A stretch of DNA of 64,000 nt from Aquabacterium lacunae (GTDB taxonomy: Bacteria; Pseudomonadota; Gammaproteobacteria; Burkholderiales; Burkholderiaceae_C). The stretch lies in the NCBI RefSeq assembly GCF_004310865.1, contig NZ_SIXI01000001.1:124001-188000 (forward strand). The letters are read 5' to 3'. Below, one piece after another: positions 63,599 through 64,000 of this stretch. Position numbers and translations under genes: made by a program. The notes under the pieces are model-generated. The model was not told the origin of the DNA, did no database searches, and was given only the letters and a program-made list of their open reading frames with translations. Position 1 is the stretch's first letter. Every line of letters starts with the position of its first letter.

Positions 63599-64000
63599 TC
63601 AGTGCTGCAGGAACACGAACCAGGTCATGAGGGCGAACACCCCCAGGATCATGACCAGCGCGTAGTGATACAGGTAACCGGTCTGGAACAGGCGAACGAC
63701 CGAGCCAATCAGGCCGACCAGCTTGGCCGAACCGTTCACGGCCAGGCCGTCGATCAGGGTCTGGTCACCGATCTTCCAGAAGCCGCGGCCCAGCAGGCGG
63801 GCGCCAGCGGCCAGAACGTTCTCGTTGAACCAGTCCAGGAAGTACTTGTTCTCGCCAATGACGATCAGCGGGCGCAGCACCTTGGCGAACATCGCCGGGA
63901 TCTGCGGAGCCACCATGTAGAACACGAAGGCCGTGACCACACCACCCAGCGCCAGGAAGAACGGCAGGGTCACCAGACCGTGCAAGCCCATCGCGACCGC
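63599..64000 (-). CDS. nuoL: NADH-quinone oxidoreductase subunit L (partial, C-terminal part)
   Basis: The last 133 residues of the NuoL subunit; the rest lies beyond the right edge. The segment includes part of the long lateral helix region and the final helix: PFFLALGGVVTAFVFY, WFNENVLAAGARLLGRGFWK, DQTLIDGLAVNGSAKLVG and YHYALVMILGVFALMTWF. DQ-x-x-IDG-x-AVNG is diagnostic for NuoL. It is first in the visible nuoL-M-N series. Confidence 0.95.
   Translation of the reverse strand, partial: AVAMGLHGLVTLPFFLALGGVVTAFVFYMVAPQIPAMFAKVLRPLIVIGENKYFLDWFNENVLAAGARLLGRGFWKIGDQTLIDGLAVNGSAKLVGLIGSVVRLFQTGYLYHYALVMILGVFALMTWFVFLQH

Noticed and set aside
60426..63630. Two long plus-strand open frames opposite nuoN and nuoM
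   Set aside because: Both are His/Gln/Arg-rich with no recognisable motif, while the opposite strand encodes clear complex I subunits.

Overview
The window is a high-GC chromosomal segment from a betaproteobacterium, most likely of the order Burkholderiales (Comamonadaceae or a nearby group). The evidence is the block DUF1178 / NUDIX / DUF2818 following nuoN-nuoM-nuoL, the genes rdgC, DUF3422 and DUF2069, the single-polypeptide PabB-PabC fusion, and dense coding with many 4-bp ATGA junctions. No phage, insertion sequence, CRISPR array or rRNA was found. One tRNA-Pro(TGG) is present. I cannot name a species.

Layout. 1-1509: end of a sulfate uptake locus (cysT fragment, sbp) on the minus strand. 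1809-4934: a large secreted protein joining a YVTN beta-propeller to a di-heme cytochrome region. 5119-17687: mixed metabolic and regulatory genes, including an AraC regulator, a CsoR/FrmR-type repressor, DUF3422, an RlmN-like radical SAM enzyme, an aldo/keto reductase, a dienelactone hydrolase, a class II glutamine amidotransferase, an M14 peptidase-like protein, a LysR/TauE divergent pair, an esterase and rdgC. 17722-25273: yfbR-like nucleotidase, tRNA-Pro, hrpA, a membrane GGDEF cyclase and an amidase. 25251-26671: the most unusual stretch, with a 232-residue orphan membrane protein facing away from a two-gene operon of tiny proteins. Both tiny proteins carry the same 15-residue leader layout as class II microcins. 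26804-30407: argA, yggX, then a divergent OsmC / BigR-type ArsR / YeeE-YedE sulfur cluster with a perfect palindromic operator. 30395-31546: a secreted HAF-repeat-like protein.

31665-41664 is a five-gene minus-strand cluster: alpha-E protein, circularly permuted ATP-grasp, transglutaminase, ATP-grasp/alpha-E fusion, and transglutaminase-DUF2126. Comparative genomics has proposed such sets as a peptide-ligation or tagging system, but they remain poorly characterised. 41756-47575: comEC facing away from ridA, dsbB and pabBC. 47716-51645: a fasciclin-domain protein, an ABC exporter (ATPase plus a permease with a long His/Asp repeat) with a DUF3299 partner, and gloA. 51649-57041: a chemotaxis receptor, aroC, a CBS-domain protein and a YihY-family membrane protein. 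57120-59062: DUF2069 and a GlcD-like FAD oxidase. 59108-64000: DUF1178, NUDIX and DUF2818 genes downstream of the nuoL-nuoM-nuoN end of the complex I operon.

Coordinates were derived by hand from the sequence. Domain calls come from recognised motifs, not from searches. Start codons were chosen from Shine-Dalgarno spacing and family length where possible; doubtful ones are flagged.
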